A DNA stretch of 64,000 bases. It comes from Pseudonocardia sp. MH-G8. Its GTDB lineage: Bacteria; Actinomycetota; Actinomycetes; Mycobacteriales; Pseudonocardiaceae. Numbering within the stretch: position 1 is the stretch's first letter; every line of letters starts with the position of its first letter. The stretch lies in assembly GCF_002262885.1 (NCBI RefSeq), contig NZ_NKYF01000009.1:1-64000 (forward strand), given 5' to 3'. This document shows positions 42,468 through 51,239 of this stretch, piece by piece. Under the pieces are notes generated by a model. It was given only the letters and a program-made list of their open reading frames with translations, was not told where the DNA came from and made no database searches. The translations under genes and the position numbers were made by a program.

Positions 42468-43655
42468 ATGCGAGCGGTCACCTGGCACGGCAAGCGCGAC
42501 GTGCGTGTCGACACCGTGCCCGACCCGACCATCCAGGCTCCGACCGACGTCGTCGTGCGCATCACGTCCACCGGCGTGTGCGGCTCGGACCTGCACCTGT
42601 ACGAGGTGCTCGGCCCGTTCCTGTCCGAGGGCGACATCCTCGGGCACGAGCCGATGGGCGTCGTGCAGGAGGTGGGCCCGGAGGTCACGGCCGTCGAGCC
42701 CGGTGACCGCGTCGTCGTCCCGTTCAACGTCTCCTGCGGCACCTGCTGGATGTGCTCACAGGGGCTGCACTCGCAGTGCGAGACCACGCAGGTGCGGGCG
42801 CAGGGCAAGGGCGGGTCGCTCTTCGGCTACACGAAGCTCTACGGGCAGGTGCCCGGCGGGCAGGCGGAGTACCTGCGGGTGCCGTTCGGGAACACGCTGC
42901 CGATCAGGGTGCCGGACGGCCCGCCGGACGACCGGTTCGTCTACCTCTCCGACGTGTTGCCGACCTCCTGGCAGGCCGTGCAGTACGCCGCCGTTCCCGA
43001 CGGCGGTTCGCTCGCCGTACTCGGGCTCGGGCCGATCGGCGACATGTCCACGCGGGTCGCGCAGCACCGCGGCGTCGAGAACGTCATCGGCATCGACCTC
43101 GTGCCGGAGCGGCTGGAACGGGCCCGCGCGCACGGTGTGACGGTGCTCGACCTGTCCGAGCACGGGCGCGACCTCGCCGACCACGTCCGGGAGCTCACCG
43201 GCGGCCGCGGCCCGGACGCCGTGATCGACGCCGTCGGGATGGAGGCGCACGGCTCGCCCGTCGGCAAGCTCGGGCACCAGCTCGCGGGCCTGCTGCCCGA
43301 CGCCGTGGCGGCGAAGTTCATGGAGACCGCAGGCACGGACCGGCTCAACGCCCTCTACTCGGCGGTCGAGCTGGTGCGTCGCGGCGGCACGATCTCGCTC
43401 AGCGGCGTGTACGGGGGCATGGCCGACCCGCTGCCGATGCTGACGATGTTCGACAAGCAGATCCAGCTGCGCATGGGCCAGGCCAACGTGCACCGCTGGG
43501 TGCCCGACATCCTCCCGCTGCTCACCGACGACGACCCGCTGGGCGTCGACTCCTTCGCCACGCACCGGCTCCCGCTCGAGGCGGCGCCCGGGGCCTACGC
43601 CACGTTCCAGGCCAAGGAGGACGGGATGGTGAAGACCCTGCTGCAGCCGGCGTAG
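42468..43655 (+). CDS. Zinc-dependent alcohol dehydrogenase
   Basis: A 395-residue medium-chain dehydrogenase. Catalytic zinc ligands are in TGVCGSDLHLYEV and ILGHEPMGVV; the structural zinc cluster is CGTCWMCSQGLHSQC. The NAD motif LAVLGLGPIGDMSTRVAQ is followed by IGIDLVPERLERA. The pattern, with GGRGPDAVIDAVGMEAHG, is that of formaldehyde/threonine-dehydrogenase-like enzymes of about 390 residues. ATG 42468 has CGAGGAGG upstream. It stands alone, so the substrate (possibly an alcohol or aldehyde adduct) cannot be named. It ends three bases before the convergent gene. Confidence 0.88.
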   Translation: MRAVTWHGKRDVRVDTVPDPTIQAPTDVVVRITSTGVCGSDLHLYEVLGPFLSEGDILGHEPMGVVQEVGPEVTAVEPGDRVVVPFNVSCGTCWMCSQGLHSQCETTQVRAQGKGGSLFGYTKLYGQVPGGQAEYLRVPFGNTLPIRVPDGPPDDRFVYLSDVLPTSWQAVQYAAVPDGGSLAVLGLGPIGDMSTRVAQHRGVENVIGIDLVPERLERARAHGVTVLDLSEHGRDLADHVRELTGGRGPDAVIDAVGMEAHGSPVGKLGHQLAGLLPDAVAAKFMETAGTDRLNALYSAVELVRRGGTISLSGVYGGMADPLPMLTMFDKQIQLRMGQANVHRWVPDILPLLTDDDPLGVDSFATHRLPLEAAPGAYATFQAKEDGMVKTLLQPA

Positions 43656-43658
43656 GGG

Positions 43659-44279
43659 TCAGCCGATGCGGGCGGCGAGGGTGTCGCGGCCGGGCCCGGT
43701 GAGCTCGTCGACGACACCTCGCCGACCGGCCATCGCCATCAGCAGCGCCTCGCCCGGGCCGCGTACCTCGGGGCCGCGGCCCGATGCCCAGTCGAGGTCG
43801 GTGGCGACCGGTCGCAGACCGCGGATCCGCCAGAACGCCCGGATCGGGGGCGCGAAGCGCGCGAAGTCCAGGGCCGGGCGGAGCCGTTCGGCGGGGATGG
43901 TGCGCGGCAGGCCGAGGGGTCTGCGGATGTCCTGGTGGTGGATCAGACCGTCGAGCAGCGCGACGAGGCCGCCGAAGCCGGCCGTCAGCCCCATCGGCTC
44001 GAGGTGTTCGCGCAACCGCGCGAGCAGCTCCGCCGGGTCCTCGTCGCGGCGTTCGAGGACGCCGAGGGTGTTGAGGCGGCTCGGCCGGAACCCGGCCCGG
44101 AGAGCTCGCCGGGCGACATCACGGCGGCGCAGCTTCTCGTAACTGATCATGTGTGTGACCACGTCGCGCACCCGCCACTGCGCGCACAGCGTGGGGGCGT
44201 CCCACTGCTGCGGGGTCAGCTCGGCGAGCAGCGTCGCGAGGTCGGCGCGCTCGTCGCGGGCCAGCTGCATGCAGCTCAT
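43659..44279 (-). CDS. Maleylpyruvate isomerase family (mycothiol-dependent DinB-like) protein
   Basis: A 206-residue helical protein. Segments LARDERADLATLLAELTPQQWDAPT, CAQWRVRDVVTHMISYEKL and GLIHHQDIRRPLG carry the His ligands of the DinB/MDMPI fold (His in VVTHM and in LIHHQDI). The family uses mycothiol in actinobacteria, for isomerisation or thiol transfer. The substrate is unknown. ATG 44279 starts at the family N-terminus; the long open frame upstream is antisense to the flavin reductase gene. Confidence 0.85.
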   Translation of the reverse strand: MSCMQLARDERADLATLLAELTPQQWDAPTLCAQWRVRDVVTHMISYEKLRRRDVARRALRAGFRPSRLNTLGVLERRDEDPAELLARLREHLEPMGLTAGFGGLVALLDGLIHHQDIRRPLGLPRTIPAERLRPALDFARFAPPIRAFWRIRGLRPVATDLDWASGRGPEVRGPGEALLMAMAGRRGVVDELTGPGRDTLAARIG

Positions 44280-44363
44280 GGCCCGAGTCTCGACCAGAGG
44301 ATCAGCGGGAGGCAACGCCCTCGTCGCCGCGCGGCCCGCGCCGATCCCGGCGAGGATGGTCGG

Positions 44364-44849
44364 GTGCCCGCGCCACCCGCCTTCCACGACCTCGTCGACC
44401 GGCTGGACCACGCCGTCCTCGTCGTCACCGCCGGGGCCGGCGGCGAGCGCAGCGGCTGCCTCGTCGGCTTCCACACCGAGTGCAGCATGGACCCGCCGCG
44501 CTACCTGGTCTGCATCTCGCAGGAGAACCACACGTTCGTCGTGGCCGCGCGCAGCACCCACCTCGCCGTGCACGTCCTCGACCGTGCCGACGCCTTCCTC
44601 GCCCGGCTGTTCGGCGGGCGCACCGGCGACGACGTCGACAAGTTCGCCGCCTGCGACTGGCGCGACCACCACGGCGTCCCGGTCCTCGACGGCGCCGCGG
44701 GCTGGTTCGTCGGCCGGGTGCACGAGCGCATCGCGCTCGGCGACCACGTCGGCCACCTGCTCGAGCCGGTCGATGCGGAGGTCGCCGGCGCCGTGGAGCC
44801 GTTGGCCTACGGGCAGGTGAAGGCGATGCCCCCGGGGCACCCGGCCTAG
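44364..44849 (+). CDS. Flavin reductase domain protein
   Basis: A 161-residue FMN-binding split-barrel protein. DHAVLVVTAGAGGERSGCLV, MDPPRYLVCISQENHTF and FAACDWRDHHGVPVLDGAAG are in the order of flavin reductase-like domains, which supply reduced flavin to a monooxygenase or act as small oxidoreductases. No monooxygenase is adjacent. GTG 44364 lies 6 nt after GAGGAT, which can be read as a ribosome binding site or a leaderless -10. Its stop overlaps the convergent glpD-like stop (CTAG). Confidence 0.82.
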   Translation: MPAPPAFHDLVDRLDHAVLVVTAGAGGERSGCLVGFHTECSMDPPRYLVCISQENHTFVVAARSTHLAVHVLDRADAFLARLFGGRTGDDVDKFAACDWRDHHGVPVLDGAAGWFVGRVHERIALGDHVGHLLEPVDAEVAGAVEPLAYGQVKAMPPGHPA

Positions 44850-46501
44850 TCGAGCCCGGCCCGGTCGCGCTCGACCTCGGCCCGGTACGCCGCCACCTCC
44901 CGCGCCTGCCGGTCGGCGTCCCATCCGAGCAGCGGGGCGAGCAGTGCGGCGACGGCGGGCGCGGCGGGCAGGCCGGCGTCGGTGCGCTCGATCGCGAGGT
45001 GGGTGCGCCGGTGCAGCACGTCGACGAGCGTGAGCGCGCCCTCGTGGGTGACGGCCCGCCGGAACTCCACCGGCAGGTAGCCGTCGGCCCCGGGCAGGGG
45101 ACGGCCGAGGGCGACGTCGTCGCGGACGGGCGCGAGGACGTCCGCGAGCTCGTCGCCGTAGCGGTGCAGCATCCGGCGCACGTGCCCCTGGCCGACGCCG
45201 TGCTCGGCGGCCAGGCGTGCCACCCGGTTCCCGGTCGCCCGCCAGCCGGCGGCGCCGACGAGCGGGAGCTCCGCGGTCGGGGTCGGGGGCAGGTCGGCGC
45301 GCAACACGCGGCCGGCGGCGTCGACGGCGTCGCGGGCCATCCGCCGGTAGGTCGTGTACTTGCCGCCGACGACGGTGACCATGCCGGCCGGCTCCTCGAT
45401 GACGGCGTGGTCGCGGGAGAGCGCCGACGTCGTCTGCGCGTCGCGGGTCACCGGGGCGAGCAGCGGGCGCAGCCCGGCGAACGTGCCCAGCACGTCGGCG
45501 CGCGAGAGCGGCCGGGCGAGGTAGCGGTTGACGTTGCGCAGCAGGTAGTCGACGTCCTCGCGGGCCACGGTGGGGGCGCGCCGGTCGCCGGTCCACGCGG
45601 TGTCGGTGGTGCCGAGCAGCCAGTGCCCGAACCACTTGCGCAAGATGATCACCGAGTCCTCGGCGCGGGCGAGGATGCCGGTGCGGGAGTCGAACGCGGC
45701 CCGCTCCACCAGCAGGTGCACGCCCTTGGCCGGGCGCACGGCGAAGGTCGCAGAGCCGGCCATCGCCTGGACGTCGGCGGCCCACACCCCGGCCGCGTTG
45801 ACCACGACGGATGCGGTGACGTCGAAGCGGTCGCCCGTCATCGCGTCCTGCGCCGTGACGCCGCTGAGCCGCGGCCCGTCGCGGAGCACCTCCACGACCG
45901 GTGTGTGGCTGAGCACGAGCGCACCGTGCGCGGCGGCCGTACGGGCGACGGCGAGGGTGTGGCGGGCGTCGTCCATGCGGCCGTCGTAGTACTGCAGCGC
46001 ACCGGTGACGACCCGGCCGTCGAGCCCGGGCGCCTCGCGCAGCACGCCGCGCCTGCTCAGGTGCCGGTGGTGCGGCACGCCGCCGCGCCCGCCGGTGCGC
46101 CCCGCGGCCGCCATGAGGTCGTAGAGCAGCACGCCCGCACCGATGTAGGGGCGCTCCCAGCGCCGGGTGAGCGGGAACAGGAACGGCTCGGGCGTCACGA
46201 GGTGTGGCGCGAGCGTGCGGACCATCAGGTCGCGCTCGTGCAGCGCCTCCGCGACGAGCCCGAAGTTGAGCTGCTCCAGGTAGCGCAGCCCGCCGTGCAC
46301 GGTCTTGCCCGACCGCGACGAGGTGCCGGAGGCGAGGTCACCCGCCTCGAGCAGCACCACCGACAGCCCGCGCGCGGCCGCGTCGAGGGCGACACCGGCC
46401 CCGGTGACGCCCCCGCCGACCACCGCGATGTCGAACCGGCCGGCCCGGGCCGCGTCGAGCGCCCGCGCCCGGCCCGCGGGGGAGAGGTCCGCGACGGTCA
46501 C
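44846..46501 (-). CDS. GlpD-type FAD-dependent (polyol-)phosphate dehydrogenase
   Basis: A 551-residue membrane-associated flavoprotein of the GlpD family. The FAD motif IAVVGGGVTGAGVALDAAAR is near residue 25, followed by SGTSSRSGKTVHGGLRYLEQ and QYYDGRMDDARHTLAVA, both typical. The C-terminal domain of about 150 residues is complete. Its substrate could be glycerol 3-phosphate, or a polyol phosphate as for EryB in erythritol breakdown. The operon, with an FGGY kinase, class II aldolase and DeoR regulator, favours a polyol phosphate other than simple glycerol, but that is inference. GTG 46501 overlaps the kinase stop codon (GTGA). Confidence 0.85.
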   Translation of the reverse strand: MTVADLSPAGRARALDAARAGRFDIAVVGGGVTGAGVALDAAARGLSVVLLEAGDLASGTSSRSGKTVHGGLRYLEQLNFGLVAEALHERDLMVRTLAPHLVTPEPFLFPLTRRWERPYIGAGVLLYDLMAAAGRTGGRGGVPHHRHLSRRGVLREAPGLDGRVVTGALQYYDGRMDDARHTLAVARTAAAHGALVLSHTPVVEVLRDGPRLSGVTAQDAMTGDRFDVTASVVVNAAGVWAADVQAMAGSATFAVRPAKGVHLLVERAAFDSRTGILARAEDSVIILRKWFGHWLLGTTDTAWTGDRRAPTVAREDVDYLLRNVNRYLARPLSRADVLGTFAGLRPLLAPVTRDAQTTSALSRDHAVIEEPAGMVTVVGGKYTTYRRMARDAVDAAGRVLRADLPPTPTAELPLVGAAGWRATGNRVARLAAEHGVGQGHVRRMLHRYGDELADVLAPVRDDVALGRPLPGADGYLPVEFRRAVTHEGALTLVDVLHRRTHLAIERTDAGLPAAPAVAALLAPLLGWDADRQAREVAAYRAEVERDRAGLD

Positions 46502-47970
46502 GCCGGCACCGCCGCCGACGCCTGCCGGGTGGCCCAGAACGGCTGCGCGGCGCGCACGTGCTCGAGGTAGCGCGCGTAGCCCTCGGCGTAGCGCTCGCGC
46601 ACCGAGGGATCCGGCTCGACGACGTCCTCGGCGGCGGTCCAGGTCGCGACGTCCAGCGCCTCGCCCCGCGCGGCGGCCGCCGCGAGCACGGCCCCGCGCG
46701 CCCCGACCTCGGGCGTGCGGGCCAGTTCGAGGGGCACGCCGAGCACGTCGGCGAACACCTGCAGCCATGGCCGCGACCGGGTGCCCCCGCCCGCGGCGAC
46801 GAGCCGCTCCAGGCCACCTGCCGCATCGAAGCAGTGCCTCGCGGCGAAGGCGAGGCCCTCGCAGACCGCGCGCAGCAGGTCGTCGCGGCTGGTGGTCAGC
46901 CGCACCCCGGTGACCTGCCCGCACGCCTGCGGGTCGACGAACGGGGCCCGCTCGCCGGACGTCGCGAAGTAGGGCAGCACCTCGACCCCGCCCGCACCGG
47001 GCGGGCTGGCCGCGAGGGCGGCGTCGATCGCGCTGACCGGGAGGCCGAGCGTGCGCAGCATCCAGTCCACCGAGGCGGTGCCGACCATGGCCGGCATCGC
47101 CTGCAGCCACCGGCCCGCCTCGCCGGTGGCGACGGAGAAGCCTGCCGGGTCGCCGGCGGTGGCGAGCCGGTCGACGTGCACCATGCAGCCCAGCGTGGTG
47201 CCGACGATCAGCAGCGCGTCGCCCACCTCGCGGACGCCGCCCCCGCGGGCGCAGGCCGGGAAGTCGAAGGGGCCGGAGCTGACCGGCGTGCCCACCGGGA
47301 GCCCGAGCACCGCGGAGCCCGCCGGGGACAGCGGCGCCTGCGGCACCGGCACGGTGATCGGCGCGAGCAGGTCGCGGCGGTGGGCCAACCCCATGGCGTC
47401 GAGCACGGTGTCGCTGTACCCGGTGCCCGAGCCGTCGCCGAAGGGCATCGAGCTGTCGCTCGGGTCGGTGGCGCGCTCGCCGGTGAGGCGCGTGAACACG
47501 GCGTCCTTGCAGCTGCCGGCCGTGACCGCTCGGTCGAGCGCGTCCGGCTCGTGGGCGTCGAGCCACGCGAGCAGGGGGCCGGGAGCGCCGGGGAAGAGGG
47601 TGGAGCCGTTGGCGCGGAACACCCGCTCGGTGACGCCGTCGGCGGTCCAGCGCCCGAGCAGCGCGCCGGCCCGCCCGTCCAGCCAGGACAGCGCCGGCCG
47701 CACCGGGGCGCCGCCGGCGTCGGTGAGCCAGCAGCCGTCGCCCTGCCCGGTGAGCGCCACGACGTGCGGCACCTGCCCCGCGCACACCTCGCGCGTGACC
47801 TCGCCGACCGCCGCCACGACCGCGTCGAGGTCCTGCTCGACGGCGCCTCCCGCGCCGTGCCGCAGCTCGAGCGGGCGGCCCGCGACCGCGAGCGCCTGCC
47901 CGTCGTCGTCGAACAGGGCGGCCTTCACGACGGACGTCCCGGCGTCGATGCCGAGCCAGGTGCGCGTCAT
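46498..47970 (-). CDS. FGGY family carbohydrate/polyol kinase
   Basis: A 490-residue sugar or polyol kinase. The N-terminal phosphate-binding motif WLGIDAGTSVVKAALFDDDG, the metal-binding region VALTGQGDGCWLTDAGG, and in the C-terminal domain VGTTLGCMVHVDRL and LVAAGGGTRSRPWLQVFADV are intact. Relatives phosphorylate xylulose, erythritol, glycerol or similar, and the sequence does not decide. ATG 47970 overlaps the aldolase stop (ATGA). It probably makes the phosphate that the GlpD-type enzyme oxidises. Confidence 0.88.
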   Translation of the reverse strand: MTRTWLGIDAGTSVVKAALFDDDGQALAVAGRPLELRHGAGGAVEQDLDAVVAAVGEVTREVCAGQVPHVVALTGQGDGCWLTDAGGAPVRPALSWLDGRAGALLGRWTADGVTERVFRANGSTLFPGAPGPLLAWLDAHEPDALDRAVTAGSCKDAVFTRLTGERATDPSDSSMPFGDGSGTGYSDTVLDAMGLAHRRDLLAPITVPVPQAPLSPAGSAVLGLPVGTPVSSGPFDFPACARGGGVREVGDALLIVGTTLGCMVHVDRLATAGDPAGFSVATGEAGRWLQAMPAMVGTASVDWMLRTLGLPVSAIDAALAASPPGAGGVEVLPYFATSGERAPFVDPQACGQVTGVRLTTSRDDLLRAVCEGLAFAARHCFDAAGGLERLVAAGGGTRSRPWLQVFADVLGVPLELARTPEVGARGAVLAAAAARGEALDVATWTAAEDVVEPDPSVRERYAEGYARYLEHVRAAQPFWATRQASAAVPA

Positions 47971-48614
47971 GACCGGGCCGGTACCGTCTGCCCGTAGCTG
48001 TTCAGCTTCTCCGCGACGCGGTCGATCTCGTCGGCGGGGAGGATGTTCGGCTCCCCGAGCAGCCGGGCCTGGTAGTACATCCGGCACACCCACTCGAGGT
48101 AGATGCTGCGGGTGTAGGCCTTCGCGAGGGTCTCGCCGTAGGTCGTGGCGCCGTGGTTCGCCAGGATCGCCCCGAAGCGGCCCTCCATCGCCGTGATGCT
48201 GTTGTCGGCCAGCTCGGGGCTGCCGAACGTGGCGTAGGGCGCCACCCGGACCGGGCCGCCGAGCAGCGCCAGCATGTAGTGCACCGCCGGGAGCTCGTCG
48301 ACCACGGCCGAGAGCGTGCTCGCGTAGAGCGGGTGGGTGTGCACCACCGCGCGCGCGTCGGTGCTGCGGTAGACCGACGTGTGCATCGGCACCTCGGAGG
48401 ACGGGTCGAGCCCGTCCTCGACGCGGTTGCCGTCGAGGTCGATCACGCAGATCGACTCCGGGGTGAGGTCCTCGTAGGCCGCGCCGCTGGGGGTGATCGC
48501 GATGTGGTCCCCCGAGCGGACCGAGAGGTTGCCCGAGGTGCCGACGGTGAGCTCGTCGGCCTGCATCCGGCGGCAGTACTCCACCAGCTGGACGCGTTCG
48601 TCGTGCAGGAGCAT
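47967..48614 (-). CDS. Class II aldolase/adducin family protein
   Basis: A 215-residue zinc-dependent aldolase or epimerase. The sugar-phosphate loop GTSGNLSVRSGDHIAITPSG, the acid in SEVPMHTSVY, the zinc histidines in VVHTHPLYAS and the third His region ILANHGATTYG match L-fuculose-phosphate aldolases and L-ribulose-5-phosphate 4-epimerases. The product split would give dihydroxyacetone phosphate and an aldehyde if it is an aldolase. ATG 48614 lies near AGGACC. It is transcribed after the DeoR gene and ahead of the kinase and GlpD-like genes. Confidence 0.87.
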   Translation of the reverse strand: MLLHDERVQLVEYCRRMQADELTVGTSGNLSVRSGDHIAITPSGAAYEDLTPESICVIDLDGNRVEDGLDPSSEVPMHTSVYRSTDARAVVHTHPLYASTLSAVVDELPAVHYMLALLGGPVRVAPYATFGSPELADNSITAMEGRFGAILANHGATTYGETLAKAYTRSIYLEWVCRMYYQARLLGEPNILPADEIDRVAEKLNSYGQTVPARS

Positions 48615-48643
48615 GGGCGGTCCTTCCGATCTGCGGCTTCGGG

Positions 48644-49447
48644 TCAGTCGGTGCGGCCCGCGACCTCCACGAGCACGTCGTTCTCCCGCAGTGCGGCGAG
48701 GTCGCGGGCGGGGACGCCCGGGTCGACGACGACCGAGGCGAACCGGTGCAGGGGCAGCAGCCGGTGCAGGGCGCTGCGCGTGAGCTTGGTGTGGTCGATG
48801 AGCAGGTGGCTGCGCGCGGCGACGTCCACCATCGCCCGCTTCACGGCGACGATCTTGTCTTCCTGGTGGAACGCGTAGCCCTCGCCGACGGCGGACGTGC
48901 TGACGAACGCGGCGTCGAACCGCATGGCGAGCACGGCGTCCACGCAGGCGGAGCCGAGGAACGAGTCGTGCTGCACGTCGTACCCCCCGCCGAGGGCCAC
49001 CACGTGCACGTCGCGCAGCTTGGCCAGCTCGACCAGCGCGGCGAGGTAGTTGGTGGCCACCGTGAGCGGCGCCAGCGCGGCGAGGTGCGGGAGCATCTGC
49101 ATCGCGGTGGTGGAGTCGTCCAGCAGCACCGACATCCCGGGCTCGACGTGGCGGCAGGCGTGCTGCGCGATGAGCCGCTTGGCCTCGATGTTGGCCTTGG
49201 CCCGGTACCCGACGTTGGATTCGAACGTGCCGCTGGGCTGTGCCGTCGCGATCCCGCGGGACTTGCGCAGCACGCCCTGGCGCTGCAGCTCGTCGAGGTC
49301 GCGGTGGATGGTCATCACCGAGACGGCGAACTCCTCCGCGAGCTCCTGTGCCGACGCCGAGCCGGAGCCGAGCACGCGGTCGGCGATCCGGGACCGGCGG
49401 CCCTCGGGCCCGAGCGTCGGGGTCGCGTCCGCCTCCCGCTCCGTCAC
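48644..49447 (-). CDS. DeoR/GlpR-family repressor
   Basis: A 267-residue regulator. The N-terminal winged helix-turn-helix (SAQELAEEFAVSVMTIHRDL then DELQRQGVLRKSRG) is followed by a sugar-phosphate isomerase-like domain with LLDDSTTAMQMLPHL, VATNYLAALVELAKL and LLIDHTKLTRSALHRL. Family members respond to phosphorylated sugars or polyols. GTG 49447 has GGAGGAGG upstream; earlier in-frame codons add an unconserved basic stretch. It heads the minus operon and faces the kinase-ABC operon across a 244-bp control region, so it probably represses both. Confidence 0.9.
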   Translation of the reverse strand: MTEREADATPTLGPEGRRSRIADRVLGSGSASAQELAEEFAVSVMTIHRDLDELQRQGVLRKSRGIATAQPSGTFESNVGYRAKANIEAKRLIAQHACRHVEPGMSVLLDDSTTAMQMLPHLAALAPLTVATNYLAALVELAKLRDVHVVALGGGYDVQHDSFLGSACVDAVLAMRFDAAFVSTSAVGEGYAFHQEDKIVAVKRAMVDVAARSHLLIDHTKLTRSALHRLLPLHRFASVVVDPGVPARDLAALRENDVLVEVAGRTD

Positions 49448-49481
49448 GGCTCGCCTCCTCCGTCGGTCTGCTGCGAGTGGC

Positions 49482-49510
49482 ATCACAGCGTGCCGGCCGG
49501 GATTCGTCAA
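49482..49510 (-). promoter_or_regulatory. Promoter of DeoR-aldolase-kinase-glpD operon
   Basis: On the minus strand TTGACG (plus 49505-49510) is followed after 17 bp by TGTGAT (plus 49482-49487), 34 bp upstream of the DeoR start. TGTGAA-type boxes begin 6 bp beyond the -35. Confidence 0.5.
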
Positions 49511-49515
49511 GCTCG

Positions 49516-49600
49516 GATGTGAACAACTCTGCTTTCGATGTGAAGTTCCGGGGCACCTGCGGCGGGAGCCCGGGCAACTTCACGGATCTCGGTGTGACAA
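49516..49600. promoter_or_regulatory. Cluster of DeoR operator-like boxes
   Basis: GATGTGAACA (49516-49525) and GATGTGAAGT (49537-49546) are direct repeats 21 bp apart, two helical turns. AACTTCAC (49576-49583) is an inverted copy, and GGTGTGACAA (49591-49600) a fourth, weaker one. They lie between the two divergent promoters, where a single repressor could control both operons. Confidence 0.5.
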
Positions 49601-49607
49601 CAACGTG

Positions 49608-49636
49608 TTGACCTGAGATGTCGGTCGCCATACTGT
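49608..49636 (+). promoter_or_regulatory. Promoter of kinase-ABC transporter operon
   Basis: TTGACC (49608-49613) and TACTGT (49631-49636) are separated by 17 bp. The start codon is 55 bp downstream, behind GAGGAGGG. Confidence 0.55.
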
Positions 49637-49691
49637 GTCGCCGCGCACAGCAGCGTCGATGCTGCGCGCAGCGGCCGAGGAGGGAGCACCG

Positions 49692-51239
49692 GTGCCCGGA
49701 TCTGCGGACGACCCGCTGTGGCTGGGGGTCGACCTCGGCACGCAGGGCGTGCGTGCCGTGCTCGTGGACGGCTCGGGCGACGTGGTCGGCACCGGCTCGG
49801 CTCCCCTGCAGCGCGACGTGCGCGAGGGCGAGCGGCACGAGCAGGACCCGGCGGAGTGGTGGAGCGCCACCTGCGCCGCCACCCGCGCAGCGCTCGCCGG
49901 CCGTGGTGGGCGCCCCGTCGGCGGCGTGAGCATCGACGCGACGTCCGGCACGCTCGTCGTGCAGGACGCGCAGGGCCGCGCCGCCGGGCCCGCCCTCATG
50001 TACGACGACCGGCGCGCCGCGGCGGAGGCGGCGCTCGCGCAGGACGCGGGCGCCGCGCTCTGGGACGCGCTGGGGTACCGGATGCAGGCGAGCTGGGCGC
50101 TGCCGAAGGTCGTGTGGCTGTCCGCCCGGGATGCCGTGCCGGCCGGGCACCGCCTCGCCCACCAGGCCGACCACGTCGGTGCACGGCTCGCCGGCCATCC
50201 CGTGCCCACCGACTGGAGCCACGCGCTCAAGACCGGGTACGACCTGCTGGGCGACGTGTGGCCCGACGCCGTGCTGGAGCGGCTCGGGGTGGATCCCGCG
50301 GTGCTGCCCCCGGTGGTGGCCCCCGGTACGCGCGTGGCGGTGGTGTCGCCGTCCGCCGCGCAGGAGTCGGGCATCCCCGCGGGCACGCCGATCGTCGCCG
50401 GGATGACCGACGGATGTGCCGCGCAGGTGGCCACGGCCGCGCTGGCGCCGGGGCAGTGGTGCTCGGCGCTGGGCACGACGCTAGTGCTCAAGGGCTCCAC
50501 GCCCGAACTGCTGCACGACCCGACCGGCGCCGTGTACTGCCACCGCAACCCCGACGGCGGGTGGCTGCCCGGCGGGGCATCGAGCACGGGGGCAGGCGTC
50601 CTCGCCACCGACCTGCCCGGCGCGGACCTGGCCGCCTTGACGTCGCGCGCGCGGGAGCGCGGGGTTCCCGCGGGCGCGACCTACCCCCTCGCCGGACGCG
50701 GGGAGCGGTTCCCGTTCGTCGCCGACGACGCCGAGGGCTTCGACCTCGGTGGCCCCGCGGACGGTGACGCGGCGGACCGGCTGCAGCGGGTCGCCCACGG
50801 CGTCGCCTACGTCGAGCGGCTGGCGTTCGACGTGCTCGCGGGCCTGGACGCCGACGTCTCGGGTCCGGTGGTCGCCACCGGCGGGGCCACCCGCAACGAC
50901 TGGTGGACCCAGCTGCGGGCCGACGTGCTGCAACGGCCGGTCGAGGTGCCCGAGGAGTCCGGTTCGGCCCTCGGGTCGGCCGTGCTCGCCGCGGCCCCGC
51001 CCGGGCGGCTCGCGGAGACGGCGCGGGCGATGGTGCGCATCCGCCGCCGGTTCGACCCGGACCCGACCCGAGCGGACGAGCTGACAGAGGGCTACGGGCG
51101 CCTGGTCAGCGCTCTGGGCGAGCGAGGATGGCTCGAAAAGGCTCCCGACAAGTTCAGGAAAGCCACTTTCATGAACGTGCAGGGCAGGAATGTGGCTTTC
51201 CTGAACTCCTCGGGCGAGGGCGGGGCGCCTCGTGAGTGA
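49692..51239 (+). CDS. FGGY family kinase (xylulokinase-like)
   Basis: A 515-residue kinase. The motif LWLGVDLGTQGVRAVLVDGS, the catalytic region GGVSIDATSGTLVVQDAQGR, VAGMTDGCAAQVATAAL and VVATGGATRNDWWTQLRADV mark a second, distinct FGGY protein in this locus, nearest in style to xylulokinases. GTG 49692 was chosen for the GAGGAGGG before it. The C-terminal 30 residues (KFRKATFMNVQGRNVAFLN) are encoded by a repeated hairpin also found at 63.3 kb, so the ancestral protein probably ended earlier. It overlaps the phosphatase gene by eight bases. Confidence 0.87.
   Translation: MPGSADDPLWLGVDLGTQGVRAVLVDGSGDVVGTGSAPLQRDVREGERHEQDPAEWWSATCAATRAALAGRGGRPVGGVSIDATSGTLVVQDAQGRAAGPALMYDDRRAAAEAALAQDAGAALWDALGYRMQASWALPKVVWLSARDAVPAGHRLAHQADHVGARLAGHPVPTDWSHALKTGYDLLGDVWPDAVLERLGVDPAVLPPVVAPGTRVAVVSPSAAQESGIPAGTPIVAGMTDGCAAQVATAALAPGQWCSALGTTLVLKGSTPELLHDPTGAVYCHRNPDGGWLPGGASSTGAGVLATDLPGADLAALTSRARERGVPAGATYPLAGRGERFPFVADDAEGFDLGGPADGDAADRLQRVAHGVAYVERLAFDVLAGLDADVSGPVVATGGATRNDWWTQLRADVLQRPVEVPEESGSALGSAVLAAAPPGRLAETARAMVRIRRRFDPDPTRADELTEGYGRLVSALGERGWLEKAPDKFRKATFMNVQGRNVAFLNSSGEGGAPRE
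51151..51207. repeat. Repeated hairpin inside the 3' end of the kinase gene
   Basis: AGTTCAGGAAAGCCACTTTC (51151-51170) pairs with GAATGTGGCTTTCCTGAACT (51188-51207), 19 of 20 positions. The same hairpin, perfect over 22 bp, occurs at 63279-63333 directly after a stop codon. Here it is translated as the kinase tail. Confidence 0.85.
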
